NCBI RefSeq assembly: GCF_900700375.1
Contig: NC_041719.1
Coordinates: 16,670,479-16,734,478 of the forward strand
Reading direction: 5' to 3'
DNA length: 64,000 nt
Source of the DNA: Denticeps clupeoides
Lineage: Eukaryota; Chordata; Actinopteri; Clupeiformes; Denticipitidae
The notes under the pieces were generated by a model. It ran no database searches and had not been told where the DNA came from. It saw only the letters and a program-made list of their open reading frames with translations. This document shows positions 33,102 to 43,724 of this stretch, piece after piece; the first letter of the stretch is position 1; each line of letters starts with the position of its first letter. The position numbers and the translations under genes were made by a program.

Positions 33102-33225
33102 ATACAGTCGAGATTCCCACATTTGGGGAATATGCAGGGGTCAGCACAGCCGAAGTGCAATGGCTGAGCCTCACCCTGGGTGATCCGCCTTCTTGATCAC
33201 GGTATCTCCCCTGCTAGGTAAGTCA
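33102..33225 (-). pseudogene. U1 snRNA pseudogene, first ~124 nt
   Basis: The minus strand follows U1 spliceosomal RNA from its 5' end. It starts with GACTTACCTAGCAGGGGAG (U1 has ACTTACCTGGCAGGGGAG), then GATACCGTGATCA, 'GCTCAGCCATTGCACTTCGG', 'TGTGCTGACCCCTGC' and 'CCCCAAATGTGGGAATCTCG'. It stops just before the Sm-binding site and stem-loop IV, where the SINE begins. Several mismatches and loss of the Sm site mean it cannot make a functional U1 particle. No snRNA promoter was recognised upstream. Confidence 0.9.
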
Positions 33226-33499
33226 CTATGGGCCCCTGGGTAATCAGTATTCCTAATGATTCATCAATAATCATTATTCTCTTTGATCGATTAGAATCCT
33301 ACACATTTACAAACAGCGGCCTGGACAGCAGACATGCACCGGCGCAGGTGAAGAATCTGCGCTGCAACGTGAACTTCAGAACATTCCTGCAGACCCCTCA
33401 GCAGGGAATATGTACCTGAGATCACAGAAGTTCAATTACACACACTACCATCAGTGTTTTTCATTTAATATTATTAATTAGGACACTTTATTGCCCATA

Positions 33500-34830
33500 G
33501 ACTATACGTAGTATGTTCGTTTCATTTTTGGCGGTGATTTCAACTTTGTTCTCCAGCCAAATCTGGACAGATCACGTCTCACACTGTCCAAGATGGGAGT
33601 CTGCGGCTGCTGTTTTGTTATTTATGGAATGCAATAAATGGTTTGACCTCTGGAAATATACCAACCCAACATCCCAACAATATTCTTTTTTTCACCTGTT
33701 CACCACTCATATTCCAAAATAGATTGTTTTCTTGATTGATAGTAGGATTCTCTGTTTCGTTTCAAATAGTCGATATCCTAATATTGTGATCTTTGGATCA
33801 GTCCCCTGTGCAAGTAGACATAACACTACAATTCGTCAAATAGGACACCTCGACCCATTACTGCTTTCTCACAAAATCATTTAAAGAACAAATGGATTTC
33901 TTTTTCAACGTCAACCTCACACCTCGAATGTCTTTCCTTACTATTTGGGAGGCCCTCAATACTTTCCTTAGAGGCCAATGAATCCCGTATACAGCCCATG
34001 GGAGGAAAATGCATAATACAGGAAATAGGCACAAAATGAGCTGGTTCATTTTCATAATCCAGCTCTATACAAGTAAAGGATGTTTTTGCAAGAAGAATTT
34101 AACAGACTGAACGGCTACATTTGAAGACTAGATGCACATGCTATGAACAGCGATAAAGTCGGCAGGTTACTATCTCATCAGCTTAGACAAGTTCAGACCA
34201 GCCACATTTAAGTACTTCTACACCAATCTATACACCTCACAGGCAGTTAATTCAACCCAAAATTAATTGTTGATTAATTGGAAATTCCTAAAATTAGCTG
34301 TGAAGACCGATCATGCTTGGACCTTGGGACATCCTGCAAAGATATAACATAAGCCATAAATTCTATGCAAAATGGTAAATCACCTGGTCCAGATGGATGG
34401 ATCCCAATTGAGTTTTTTAAAGTTTTTTCAGCTGACCCGTTTTAAGTAAACTTTTTGAGGCAATTCTTTCCAAACAGAAACTGCCCTGTACAGTGACCCC
34501 GGCAGTCAAAGTGGTTCTACCCAAAATAAAATTCTTTCCTGGCCAGCCGCCTGGATATAGTGATACCTAAAATAATGTGGGGTTGACCCAGAGTAAACTG
34601 GTTTCATACCAGACAGACAATCATTTTTTAATATGCGTTGTTTATTTTATATATTATACTCCTCTCACTCCATCCTTCAACTGGAAATTGGTATCTCTGT
34701 AGACACGTTTGACCAGGTTGGTGGAAAGTACTTAAATGCAGTTCTGGAAAGGTTCGGCTTCAGTCCGACATTTATCATGTGCGTTGAAATGCTGTATAAA
34801 TCATCATTGGACTAACTCTGTAATATCAGA
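33500..34830 (+). mobile_element. L1-like LINE, endonuclease and RT remnants
   Basis: Recognisable pieces of an L1/Tx1-like ORF2 lie in order on the plus strand. They are the endonuclease end ('DLWKYTNPTSQQYSFF', ~33640-33690), the RT entry motif 'NGKSPGPDGWIP' (~34370-34410) with 'KLFEAILSKQKLP' (~34450) and 'AVKVVLPK' (~34505), and then 'YLNAVLERFGFSPTFI' (~34725-34780). Many stops and frame changes separate them, so this is a dead copy. The element resumes at 35796 after two nested insertions. Confidence 0.8.
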
Positions 34831-34848
34831 TTATGTCCGTGTACAGTG

Positions 34849-35035
34849 GTGGTGTAGGGGTGGCCTAGCAGTTAAGGAAATGGCCCCATAATCAGAAGGT
34901 TGCTGGTTCGAATCCCGATCTGCCATGGTGCCACTGAGGTGCCACTGAGCAAAGCACCGTCCCCACACACTGCTCCCCGGGCGCCTGTCATGGCTGCCCA
35001 CTGCTCACCAAGGTTATTTTCACCATGGTTAAAGA
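34849..35035 (+). mobile_element. SINE family B inserted in the LINE
   Basis: A near-complete copy with a tRNA-like head ('ggttcgaatcccgatctgcc') and the body 'gcaccgtccccacacactg', 'ctccccgggcgcctgtcatg'. It is cut at 35035 by a hAT element and resumes at 35766-35795 with 'gttaaatacagaggacaatg'. Confidence 0.88.
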
Positions 35036-35765
35036 TAGTGCTGCACGATTAATCTAATCGCAATCGTAATTGCGATGTCAGTCTGTGCGATTACATGAAC
35101 GCAAAAAGCTGCGATTTAAATGTGACGTGTTTGGTCACATGACTCTCGATTCGGTTCAGTGGAGACCTCAGATTCGTGACTCACATAGACATCTGGGTAG
35201 ACGTAAGTCAACGTCGCCACCATATTGCGATAGGCTGTTCAAGTCATCCTCCAAACAACATTTGGGCTAAACGTAGGCATTAATTATTTAGACTGTTCTT
35301 AGCTGTTTAGTTAACTTTTTTCAAATTTTAAAGGTTTCCTAAAGAATTTCACATCAGTTTACAAATCTTAACCTTAGCTAAGCTAGCAAAGCTGTGCATC
35401 CCTGTGTTCAAGTCAGCCTCCAAACAACGTTTTGGTTAAACGTAAGAACTATAATACGGGATTTTATAATGGCCAAATATAATCAAAACAGTTGTTTAGC
35501 CTTACCAGGGTTTGTCGTTCGACAGTAATGTTTTTTAAAGTATTCTACTAAATTAAATAATCATATTTTGAAAGCACTGGGCATTTCAAGTTGTTATAAG
35601 TAGTTTGTATGTTTTACTTTGAAATTAAACATTTCACTATTAGTAATTTGTATGCGACCTTTCATTGATATACAAGCAAGTCCCCTTTATCATATCGCAA
35701 TCGCATATCGCAATATTGATCTCAATAATTGCAATATGTCTTTTTCCCCATATTGTGCAGCCCTA
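35036..35765. mobile_element. Non-autonomous hAT element, shorter copy
   Basis: It has the same termini as the element at 7308-8390 (TAGTGCTGCACGATTAATC left; right end ...TGTGCAGCCCTA). It is flanked by GTTAAAGA and GTTAAATA, an 8 bp target duplication with one difference. It lacks the THAP-exon segment and one copy of the internal duplication found in the longer element. Confidence 0.9.
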
Positions 35766-35795
35766 GTTAAATACAGAGGACAATGACACTCACTA

Positions 35796-36180
35796 TACTT
35801 TCTTTCACAAGACAGGGTTGTAGATGACCTTTTAATGTGTTTGTCTAACCCTTTGGAATCCATTTTTGGTATCCATCCACCCTCATGGGAGAGAACTAAA
35901 GTGGCATGGGAACAAGATCTTAACATCGTACTTACAGAGGAGAGCAGTGTTTAAATACTGTCCATTACATCGCCTGCACTTCTCAGCAGATAAACTTGCA
36001 AAAATATTCCCAAATACCAGCTCAGAGTGGCCACAATGTCACAAAGGGCCATATGTTTTGGAACTGCCAGTCTTTCTATAGTTTCTGGGAAAAAGAATTC
36101 ACTGTCATATCATCAATAAATCGATTGAACCTGCACCATATATCTTTTTTTTTTTTTTTTCTTTTTTGGAATCCCCCCCT
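35796..36180 (+). mobile_element. L1-like LINE, C-terminal part
   Basis: Continues the LINE after the nested SINE and hAT. It reads 'HRLHFSADKLAKIFPN' (~35970-36015), then 'PQCHK' and 'MFWNCQSFYSFW' (~36050-36090), matching the Cys/His-containing C-terminus of L1-like ORF2. A T-rich run follows at 36147-36170. Confidence 0.75.
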
Positions 36181-36463
36181 CCAGACACAATTTTCACTGC
36201 ATCTCAAACTACGGCAGTAGCCTTTGCTTCATTAATGACCAGAAGACTTATTCTTTTGCTGTGGAAATCAGATATGCCCCTTCTTTCAATAGTTGGATCA
36301 TGAAAATAATAGTAAAAACAAGATCACTTCTATTACAATTTATATAACATTCATATTTATTCATATTCAGTGATTTCAACAGTTTCCATTTAATGATTTT
36401 TCTTTAATACAATGGCACCGCTGTTTTCATTACATTTACAGCATTTTTACCAGACTGATTGCT

Positions 36464-37471
36464 TTAAATTTGGTCTGGACACCAGAAATAGAGGAAAGAA
36501 TTGTGTTCAAACAGCAATGGTTGTTGTGGTGATATTTCTGCAGAGATATTCACTGGGCCGATCTTCATCTGTGTGTTGACCGGAGCCAGCGCGTACTGCT
36601 GCTCTGAGGACAGATCCTGGAAAACCCACTGCTGATGCTGTAGGGTCTGGCTGTTCTGGTGCTGTGGTGGAAAGTTCACCAGATCCTGGAAATCCTCATC
36701 ATTGTACAGTGGTGGTGATGGTAGTGACATGTTCAGCAGAGCCTGGAAATCCTCGTCATTGTAGAGCGGGGGGACTGGTGTGTTCCCTGGACCCTGTTTC
36801 TGACAACACTGCTGCTGGTCCTGTTCAGCGTGGACTTGTTCGTAGAAATTCAGGTAGGACTGTAGCTCAGATTCTACTGAACAGCTCTGCTGATGCTGCA
36901 CGGAGCTCGGCGGCTGCTCTGAAGCGTCGCACTTCATGTGCAGCTTCTTCCCCTCTCTGTGTTGTTTCTTGTGCGCTTTCAAGCTGGTTTGATGCGCATA
37001 TTTCTTCCCGCATTCGTCACACTGGTGTGGCTTAATGCCAGTGTGCACTCTCTCGTGGTATTGCAGAGTAGCTTTATGTGTAAAGCTCTTTCCACACTGG
37101 TTGCACTTGTGGGACTTCTATTTACTGTGGACTTTCTGGTGGGTCTTGAGATTAGAGACTTGTGAAAATTGTCTACCACAAGTCTCACACTTAAATGGCA
37201 GATCACCGCTGTGTAATAGTTGGTGTCTTTTAAGATTTGGCTTTTGTGAGAAGCCTTTCCCACATTCAGAGCAGCAATACGGCTTCTCCCCAGTGTGGGC
37301 TCTCATGTGGATCGTAAGTGAATATATCTGAAGGAACCCCTTGCCGCACTGTTTGCACTGGTGTTTGCACTCCCCATGTTTTGGGAGGTATGTGGAGGTG
37401 CTACCATTGCCCTGGGTGATGTTCCCCCAGGGGATGGTCTCCACTGGCCAGTCTTGTCGCTCTGGATGCAT
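36464..37471 (-). pseudogene. C2H2 zinc-finger gene interrupted by one stop
   Basis: One minus-strand frame runs from ATG 37471 to the stop at 36464 with a single TAG at 37120-37118. Fingers are CKQCGKGFLQIYS, CSECGKGFSQKPN and CETCGRQFSQVSN before the TAG, then CNQCGKSFTHKAT and CDECGKKYAHQTS after it. Linkers are of the HTGEKP type. The TAG falls in the linker between fingers 3 and 4, where a TGEKP-like sequence is expected. After the fingers is a Gln/Pro-rich tail with PPLYNDEDFQ twice, perhaps a transactivation region. There are no introns within the frame, which could mean a last exon or a retrocopy. The locus may be a recent pseudogene, a three-finger truncated gene, or a sequencing error. 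Confidence 0.75.
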
Positions 37472-37968
37472 TTCAGAGCTTTCGCTAGACGTGAACAGTA
37501 TAAACTAAGAATCAGTTCTGAGGCCTCTTTACTGCCAGTCATTTAAATAGTTAGCTGTATGCAAATATTATCACATAAACGACCACTCAGCAAGCTGCAT
37601 GTTAATAGCTTCATTTGGTGACCAGTAAGGACAAGGCTAATGTATAATGACGCCATGACATAACCAACCAATCAGCATTTTAGAGGCTTTGTTAGGTGAC
37701 CAATGAGAACAAAAGGAAAGTAACCAGCCAATCAGCAAACTGTTGATACAAAAACAATTTACCGTTGCCATAGTGACCACGTAGCGCTCTCCCTTGTGAC
37801 GATATGCGGTAAATTCCACAGTTTTTGTGACGCAGTTCCTGTCGCTTTTATTCCTGTTTGTGTGCGTTTGCAACAAAGGTTCTGTATGTTGGGTTTGTCA
37901 AAAACTTGAATTTCAGATATTGATACTAAAAATTAGTATTGATACTAATTAACACTGTTTTGCCCGTT

Positions 37969-37982
37969 CAGGCGATCGCCTG
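37969..37982. repeat. 14 bp perfect palindrome
   Basis: CAGGCGATCGCCTG, with GGCGATCGC partly repeated near 38171. GCGATCGC-rich sites are rare in AT-rich fish DNA, but no function can be read from this. Confidence 0.85.
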
Positions 37983-38267
37983 CAGACTACAACAATTTTT
38001 AACAGGCATTGCAGCGGGCAGCCCCACCCCCGACTACCTGTAAACGTAATTAAATGTATTTGTTCAGCACCAAGCTTGCTAGAAATTGTAAAAAGCAGTT
38101 CTGTCTGCAAGTATTTCGGATACCAGATGAATGGTGAAAACCATCTGGACAGGACCAAGCCCGCTTGGACCGGGATGAGGGCGATCGCGTGGTCCTAATG
38201 ATGCGGCTGGTGTCTTGCTTCGCACCGAGTAGCAGAAACCGCGAGTAGCAACGTCGTGGGGCACAAA

Positions 38268-38296
38268 CTATAAAGCGGCGGCTGTTTCGCCGCTTT
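38268..38296 (+). promoter_or_regulatory. TATA-like box followed by a GC hairpin
   Basis: TATAAAG (38269-38275) overlaps the start of a perfect 9 bp stem, AAAGCGGCG (38272-38280) and CGCCGCTTT (38288-38296), with a 7 nt loop. It lies in a CpG-rich stretch. No transcript can be assigned. Confidence 0.3.
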
Positions 38297-38552
38297 CCGA
38301 CGTTTCATGCCGGTGTTACTGAAAACTCAGTTCCCCCATGTTCCCCCTGGCGCGCGCTGATTTCAAATCGTGACGTCACACGCTACTGCAACGTTAGGCT
38401 ACTTCTCTTTATTTAGACTTTTTAGCTGCCTTTTTAATGTCTTTATTCGAAGAGTCTTTAATTTTTACAGATACCATTCGAAACGATTGAAGTCGCGGGA
38501 GTAGATATGCAGTATCTATAGAAATCGAACTAGAATTGCTGGTGTCTTCCTC

Positions 38553-38600
38553 CTGTAAGTCGCTTTGGATAAAATCGTCTGTAAAGTAAATTAAAGTAAG
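38553..38600 (+). mobile_element. SINE tail fragment
   Basis: 'tgtaagtcgctttggataaa' followed by 'cgtctgtaaagtaaat' resembles the tail of family A and related fish SINEs. Confidence 0.6.
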
Positions 38601-38726
38601 TCTACTTGTAAAAGTATATTATGAGTGACTGTTTCCTGCATTCACGTGTAATTATGTACCCGAGTGATTTCCAGACATGTCACATATCTAGTTTAGAGGA
38701 TGGAGAAAGGAGAATGGTATATATAC

Positions 38727-38748
38727 ACACACACACACACACACACCA
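38727..38748. repeat. (CA)n microsatellite
   Basis: About 11 CA units flanked by TATATA. Confidence 0.85.
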
Positions 38749-39044
38749 ATATATTGTATGTATATACAGATATTTTGAATACTCTCATCCACTGTTTTCT
38801 CAGACTATTTATTGTATAGTGAACTTCTTATATTACATAGTTTGCATATTCTCTATGATATTTATGTTTTGCTGCTCTTGTAATGTAATTTTCTTCCATG
38901 ACAATGTAAATTTTCAACTTGTGGGACTAATAAATGATAATCTTATTTTATCTGACTGTAACATATCTGGTCAACCTACCTAAAAATAACGGGGAACATT
39001 TTTGCCAGGTACCCAGGATATAACCGCCTCTCCACTAATACCAC

Positions 39045-39200
39045 ATCAGCAACCAGGAAATATTATCAGGACTTGGTGAGATAGAAAGGCTATCCAGCGT
39101 TATGATGTAGTTAGAGAACTTATGTCTAGCTTCCGTCTTATCAGGGTTTAACAGAAGAAAGTTGGCCTTTTTTTGGCCATTTTTGATGTCTTCATAGCAA
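39045..39200 (-). mobile_element. LINE reverse-transcriptase remnant (CR1/L2-like)
   Basis: On the minus strand 'FLLLNPDKTEARHKF' and 'IITLDSLSISPSPDN' match the segment that follows the RT active site in CR1/L2-like LINEs ('LLLNxDKTE...'). Only this segment is present. Confidence 0.65.
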
Positions 39201-39309
39201 ATATTGGCCATACCTCCAGAGAGTGTCAAGAAGTTGCCCAGAGCTCCAGCCCCATGACGCCTCATGACTTCAAATGTCAAGTGAGCTGTTATTATATGTA
39301 ACAAAATCA

Positions 39310-39540
39310 CTTTATGTTGAACGCTCCTTCTAAAATGTATTGTTTTTACAGTATTCTAAACAGGTTAAATGAAGGGGTGCATATCAGGAGGGGGCTGGAT
39401 TGACAGTAGGGGAGGAGGTGGACCAGGGGAATGCCTCTCTCATATAGCAGTGACCACAAAACATGTCAAAAGCAGGTGAATTGCCATAATTTTTCTCACT
39501 GAAGGTCTAAAAAAATAAGTGAAGTCATAACATCCTCTTT
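39310..39540. other. Spacer, nothing recognised
   Basis: No supported feature. Confidence 0.4.
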
Positions 39541-39550
39541 CCTGTTGCAG

Positions 39551-40260
39551 GCCATACAGACATGCTGACCCTCATGACCATGCTTTGGAATCAGCAAAAG
39601 ATGAACAATTTGGCTACCTCACTGTGTCTCAGACATCTGAAAGTAATTGCACTTTGCATTAATCATAATAGAAATTGCATTCATCTTTGTGCTTTGAACA
39701 TTTATTTAATTGTATTTAAAGACCACAAAAGTTCTGGCAAACCAGCTGCAGAATCTGGAGTCCCTGAAGGCAGAGTTGGCAGTGACTGACAGCCAGGTGG
39801 AAGAGTAGGTCAGTGAGTGGGCAGAGGGTGAGGCTTCTGAGCAGACTTTTATGTAGATGTTATGAACTGCTGGTAACATTCTGTATTGCCTGGTTTATTC
39901 AGATGCACTGAGGATATATTCTGATGCATTGCACTCCCTGCATGGCATATTTAGTCATTTTCTTAATAAGTTCCCACTTATTCTAACCTATTTTGTTATA
40001 ATGCTAAATCAATGATGTATAACGATTAGAACGTGCACTCCTGTTACAAAAGGCAACATAAATGTTTCCTCTTCACAGTAACCTCCACCCACACTAATGA
40101 AGCTGCTGCCTTGGCTAACAGAATTGAGGTGCTGGTTGCGAGCATCAAGAGACGTTTACAGCAACTTTATAAAGACTCAGACAGCAACTAAAGTCGAGCC
40201 AGAGTCTGCTGCAAAATTAGGGAGGAGAAAGGAATCCTGACCTCTTTTGTTGAAATATAC
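39551..40260 (+). pseudogene. Exon-like, coiled-coil-like pieces of an unrecognised gene
   Basis: Three exon-like pieces follow 3' splice-site-like sequences. 39551-39640 follows TTGCAG and reads 'TMLWNQQKMNNLATSL'. 39719-39808 reads 'KVLANQLQNLESLKAELAVT' and ends in a stop. 40079-40192 follows CTTCACAG and reads 'AAALANRIEVLVASIKRRLQ' and ends in a stop. The heptad-like spacing of Leu/Ile/Val suggests coiled coil. Early stops at the ends of pieces 2 and 3 suggest decay. I cannot name the family; a syntaxin-like helical bundle is possible but weakly supported. Confidence 0.3.
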
Positions 40261-40269
40261 ATAACAGAT

Positions 40270-40790
40270 TGGTTCAAAGCACAGAGGGTCTGTTCTTGGA
40301 AACCATCCTGTCTGAACTAACAGGATGGCCATGGCAGCTGCCACACAGGGGTAGGTACAGTAGTCACTTCCTACGTATCACATCTGAAGTGATTCTCTGT
40401 TAGACTTCATATATTCTTGAAATGTTGATCTTTCTACGAGATTAATTGTACTTTTGTCATAAATGCTTTCCAGAATCTGTCAACCTCAGAACAAAGAGAA
40501 GATCTGATGTTTTAATGGCATTCAACTCCCTTTCAATTCCTTTCAAGAGTTCTCCAGCTAGATTACAACTACAGCATTGCAAAGTATGTACTTATAATAT
40601 TATGTTAGATTAATTTACATGTCATGTTGATGGTGAAGTTACTGAAATTGGTTTTATCCCGTTATCCCAAGATTCACCTTGGGGATTAAGTGAAGACTGT
40701 TTAAATCCGAGAAATGATGGTAATTGTGAGACAGAAGTACCTGCAAGTTTTGACTGGAGTTGTGCAAAGTGTTTCAGATGAATATTCTAA
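40270..40790. other. Spacer, nothing recognised
   Basis: No supported gene or repeat. Confidence 0.4.
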
Positions 40791-40793
40791 CAG

Positions 40794-41005
40794 GGGAGTG
40801 GTGACCTAGAGGGTAAGGAAGTGGACCCGTAATCAGAAGGTTGCCGGTTCAAATCCAGAACTGCTAAGGTGCCGCTAAGCGAAGCATCGTCCCCACACAC
40901 TGCTCCCCGGGTGTCTCTCATGGGTGCCCACTGCTCACCAAGGGTGATGGTAAATTTCTGTGTGCTGTTTCACACGGGCAAACACTTCACTTTCAGTGAC
41001 TGAAT
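40794..41005 (+). mobile_element. SINE family B
   Basis: Full-length-like copy: head 'gaagtggacccgtaatcag', B-box region 'ggttcaaatccagaact', body 'ccccacacactgctccccgg', end in 'acttcactttcag'. Confidence 0.88.
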
Positions 41006-41477
41006 TTTCTGACACATTCTGAAGTCCACACCAGAGTATCTTCAGCGCTTGTCTAACTTGTATTCAACCTTCCATGTTGATGCATTGTTTTATTGTGTGT
41101 ATGCAGGTTTTTAATCTATTTGAAGCTACTTTTACATTTTGAAAGGTCCAAAACAAATGTAGTAACAAGAAAATTATTTTATAATTGTGCATTTTAATTA
41201 CGTATTGATTCCTGTGTACAGATCCATATACCTTTCCTAGCTTTGGCACACATACCATATTAATTTGCATTCGTCAGTAAAGTTTTTGACATTGGTGTAA
41301 ATATACATGCTCAACTGAAAAAAATGATGTCTGGTAAAATTAAGAACTAAACAAATCAAACCTTCAGATTTTGTGATGCATTTTTTATCTGTTGTATGTG
41401 GTGTGTACTGCATGTAACCCTATCACTAATGAAACAAAACCCAGCCCACTCCCTAACCCCAAGTGGAATTTGTGTGG

Positions 41478-41632
41478 GCTAACCCCAGTAGTTACAGGGA
41501 CAGTCCCCCCCTGGAGCAATTTAGGGTTAAGTGTCTTGCTCAGGGACACAGTGGTAGTAAGTGGGATTTGAACCTGGGTTTTCTGGTTCATAGGTGAGTG
41601 TGTTACCCACTAGGCTACTACCACCCCATAAA
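41478..41632 (-). mobile_element. SINE family A
   Basis: Reverse complement copy from the 'gtagttacagggacagtcc' core to the head 'ttacccactaggctactacc'. The terminal tail is missing. Confidence 0.88.
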
Positions 41633-41639
41633 CATTAAA

Positions 41640-42220
41640 CATTTTATTTATTGACTACATACAATATGGGTGATTCTGTCGGAAATGTTTGAAAAAAAAT
41701 TGCTGTAATATTTGCTCTTTTACTTGTCCTAATATTTAATACTCTGATAATGTGGAACATTTAATTTCAGTGTATTTAAAAATGAAGCTTTTGTCTGAAT
41801 GCTTATAGAGTTCACAAAATTTTAATGTGGAAGTTCATTTTAACAAGTGAGACTAGTTTTCTGTGTCCCATGCATCATGTGTGAAGTTTGTAGGGCTGCT
41901 TATATTGCTTTTGTCACAATTTTATTTTGAACTACCTAGTAAGAAGGCAGGACATACATGTCACACTTGGTCATAGTTCTGAACACTACTTATGGGGATA
42001 AAGTAACTTGTGTTATCATAATGTCCCGTGCATCACATAGAGACTTGTCCATATGCAGATTGTAAACTAGAAAGCAAAGTGTAAGAAACTATAATGATTT
42101 GGGACAGGATGAAATAACAGACAACATAGCTGTGCTGTTACAGGCAATTGTGGGAAGAAGCTGTTTGTGGCCTGCAGGAGGGGAGAAGTGAAAAAAGATT
42201 GTGATCAGAGTGGGATTGAT
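41640..42220. other. AT-rich spacer, nothing recognised
   Basis: TAGGGCTGCTT near 41892 resembles a hAT left end and could be the 5' end of the hAT element that follows, but this is unproven. Confidence 0.3.
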
Positions 42221-42222
42221 TC

Positions 42223-42918
42223 GTGATATTTGAAACATCTACTGGGCTTTTTTTATATTATGAAGGAGCACACAGCGAGATGGCCTACCTTGCACGTAAG
42301 TACTTGGCGACACCTGCCACATCCATACCATGTGAGAGGTTGTTTTCACTGTCTGGGCATGTTATTCAAAAAAAGCGAGCTGCCCTATCATCTGAAAATG
42401 TAAACTTTGTTGTGTGTTTGAGTAACTGGCTCAGTACAAATACTTAAGTAACATGGGCACACCATGAACTGCAATGTTTCTTTCATGTAAAGCACACAGC
42501 AAACCTGTTCAGTAGTCGATGTTGCTAGAAAATGTATACATTTATTGTAGTTTTTGCTTAGACATGTTTGAAGAGTTATTGTGTTTCATTCAATCTGCCA
42601 GAAAGACACCGTTACATGTTTATTCAATTATAAGATACATATGAATTGTAATTCTGTATTGTAATGTTCCATTTAATTTATTTAAAATTGTGTTTAAATG
42701 TAATTTTGTGATATTGTTTTAATTAATTGTAAACACAGGTTCAATATTATTTTTGAATTAAAAGACATTAATCTGCACAAAGCACACATTTGTCTACTCC
42801 TATGTTGATAAGAGTATTAAAAACAGAATGTTTAGGAAAGACTTAAAGGTGTGATTAATGTGCAATTAATTGCGAGTTAACTATAGCAAACATGAGATTA
42901 ATCTACTAACAGCCCTAA
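42223..42918 (+). mobile_element. hAT transposon 3' part with transposase C-terminus
   Basis: The frame 42223-42447 contains the hAT dimerisation domain of Ac/ZBED-type transposases: 'LARKYLATPATSIPCERLFS', then 'IQKKRAALSSENVNFVVCL'. The DNA continues as AT-rich non-coding sequence to an inverted-repeat-like end 'tctactaacagccctaat' at ~42918 (inward reading starts TTAGGGCTGTTAG). The N-terminal BED finger and the catalytic core are not found upstream, so the element is truncated or internally deleted. Confidence 0.8.
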
Positions 42919-42919
42919 T

Positions 42920-43275
42920 ATATATGTCATAACCTTAGCGCCAGATTTTATTAAACTACAGTCGTGACAAAACTGTGTCAGCAGGGGGCGGAAAAGTACA
43001 AATTCTAATTTAACAGGTGAGAAAAAAAGTGGACTGAGGATGGGCAAAATAATTTGATTTATAAAAAAAAAACAAAAAAAACACCGCCAACATGTTCAGA
43101 CATGACAGGTTACCATGACTACTGTAAACAAACCACAGAGTCCTGATTGGCCGAGGAGATCTTAATTAAACAAAACTTAGATTTCAGTTGCTTGCCAACC
43201 TTGATTGACTTTTATTTCTAATTTTATTGCTTCTTATAACTTAATACAATTTTAACTTGCTTTTTCTTTCAGGAT
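42920..43275. other. Spacer, nothing recognised
   Basis: A-rich with a short A-run near 43063-43080. No gene. Confidence 0.4.
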
Positions 43276-43279
43276 ACTG

Positions 43280-43723
43280 TTGTTGCGGATTTTTCTTGTG
43301 TTATTAACACTTTTTTTCAGCACCATGAGCGCTGAAAACGAATTCGGGCTCCACCGTCCTGAAGAGCCCTGGAGGCCGAGAAGGATGATGGCAACACGCG
43401 GCCTTGAGCTGGAGAAGGTGGCGGCGCTCAACATCACCACCCCGGAGCGGCTGCTGCTGGCGGCACGGAGCCCAAATTCTCCGGCCTCTACGCGTCCCGT
43501 CCGCCGCCAGCCCCGTAGCCTCCGCGACCTTCGGCGGCGTCCTGCTGAGCCGCGTGTGGAGGGAGTTCCGCGGGGAGCCGGGACAACTGGGCGTCGTCAG
43601 GTTCATCGCGTCTGCCACGCCCTGGAAAGGTCTCGGGTGGAGCGCTACCTCCGGGAGGTGGAGGAGGTCGTGGGGCCGGTAAAGGCGCGTCTGGGCCCGA
43701 GAACAGCGCCACGCTGCGTTTAA
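43280..43723 (+). CDS. GC-rich open frame, unrecognised
   Basis: A 147-codon frame lies in strikingly GC/CpG-rich DNA, in contrast to its surroundings. A 3' splice-like CTTTCAG precedes it at 43266-43272. An internal ATG at 43325 (caccATGagc) has a better start context and gives 'MSAENEFGLHRPEEPW'. The downstream half is Arg/Pro-rich and open in two frames, so the true frame may change within the block. I cannot name it. It could be a host exon or a decayed copy. A BED finger follows at once (43725-43857). Confidence 0.35.
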   Translation: MLRIFLVLLTLFFSTMSAENEFGLHRPEEPWRPRRMMATRGLELEKVAALNITTPERLLLAARSPNSPASTRPVRRQPRSLRDLRRRPAEPRVEGVPRGAGTTGRRQVHRVCHALERSRVERYLREVEEVVGPVKARLGPRTAPRCV

Positions 43724-43724
43724 A

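Larger units (their letters stand above)
37550..38540. other. Spacer with CpG-richer stretch
   Basis: No gene recognised. It becomes CpG-rich from about 37970 to 38400 and holds the palindrome and hairpin listed separately. Confidence 0.4.

Noticed and set aside
33228-33419. Open frame just right of the U1-like sequence
   Set aside because: No family motif, no convincing splice sites and no start context. I could not support it as a gene.
37913-37953. AT-rich inverted repeats around 'gatactaaaaattagtattg'
   Set aside because: Short, imperfect and of low complexity, as expected by chance in AT-rich DNA.
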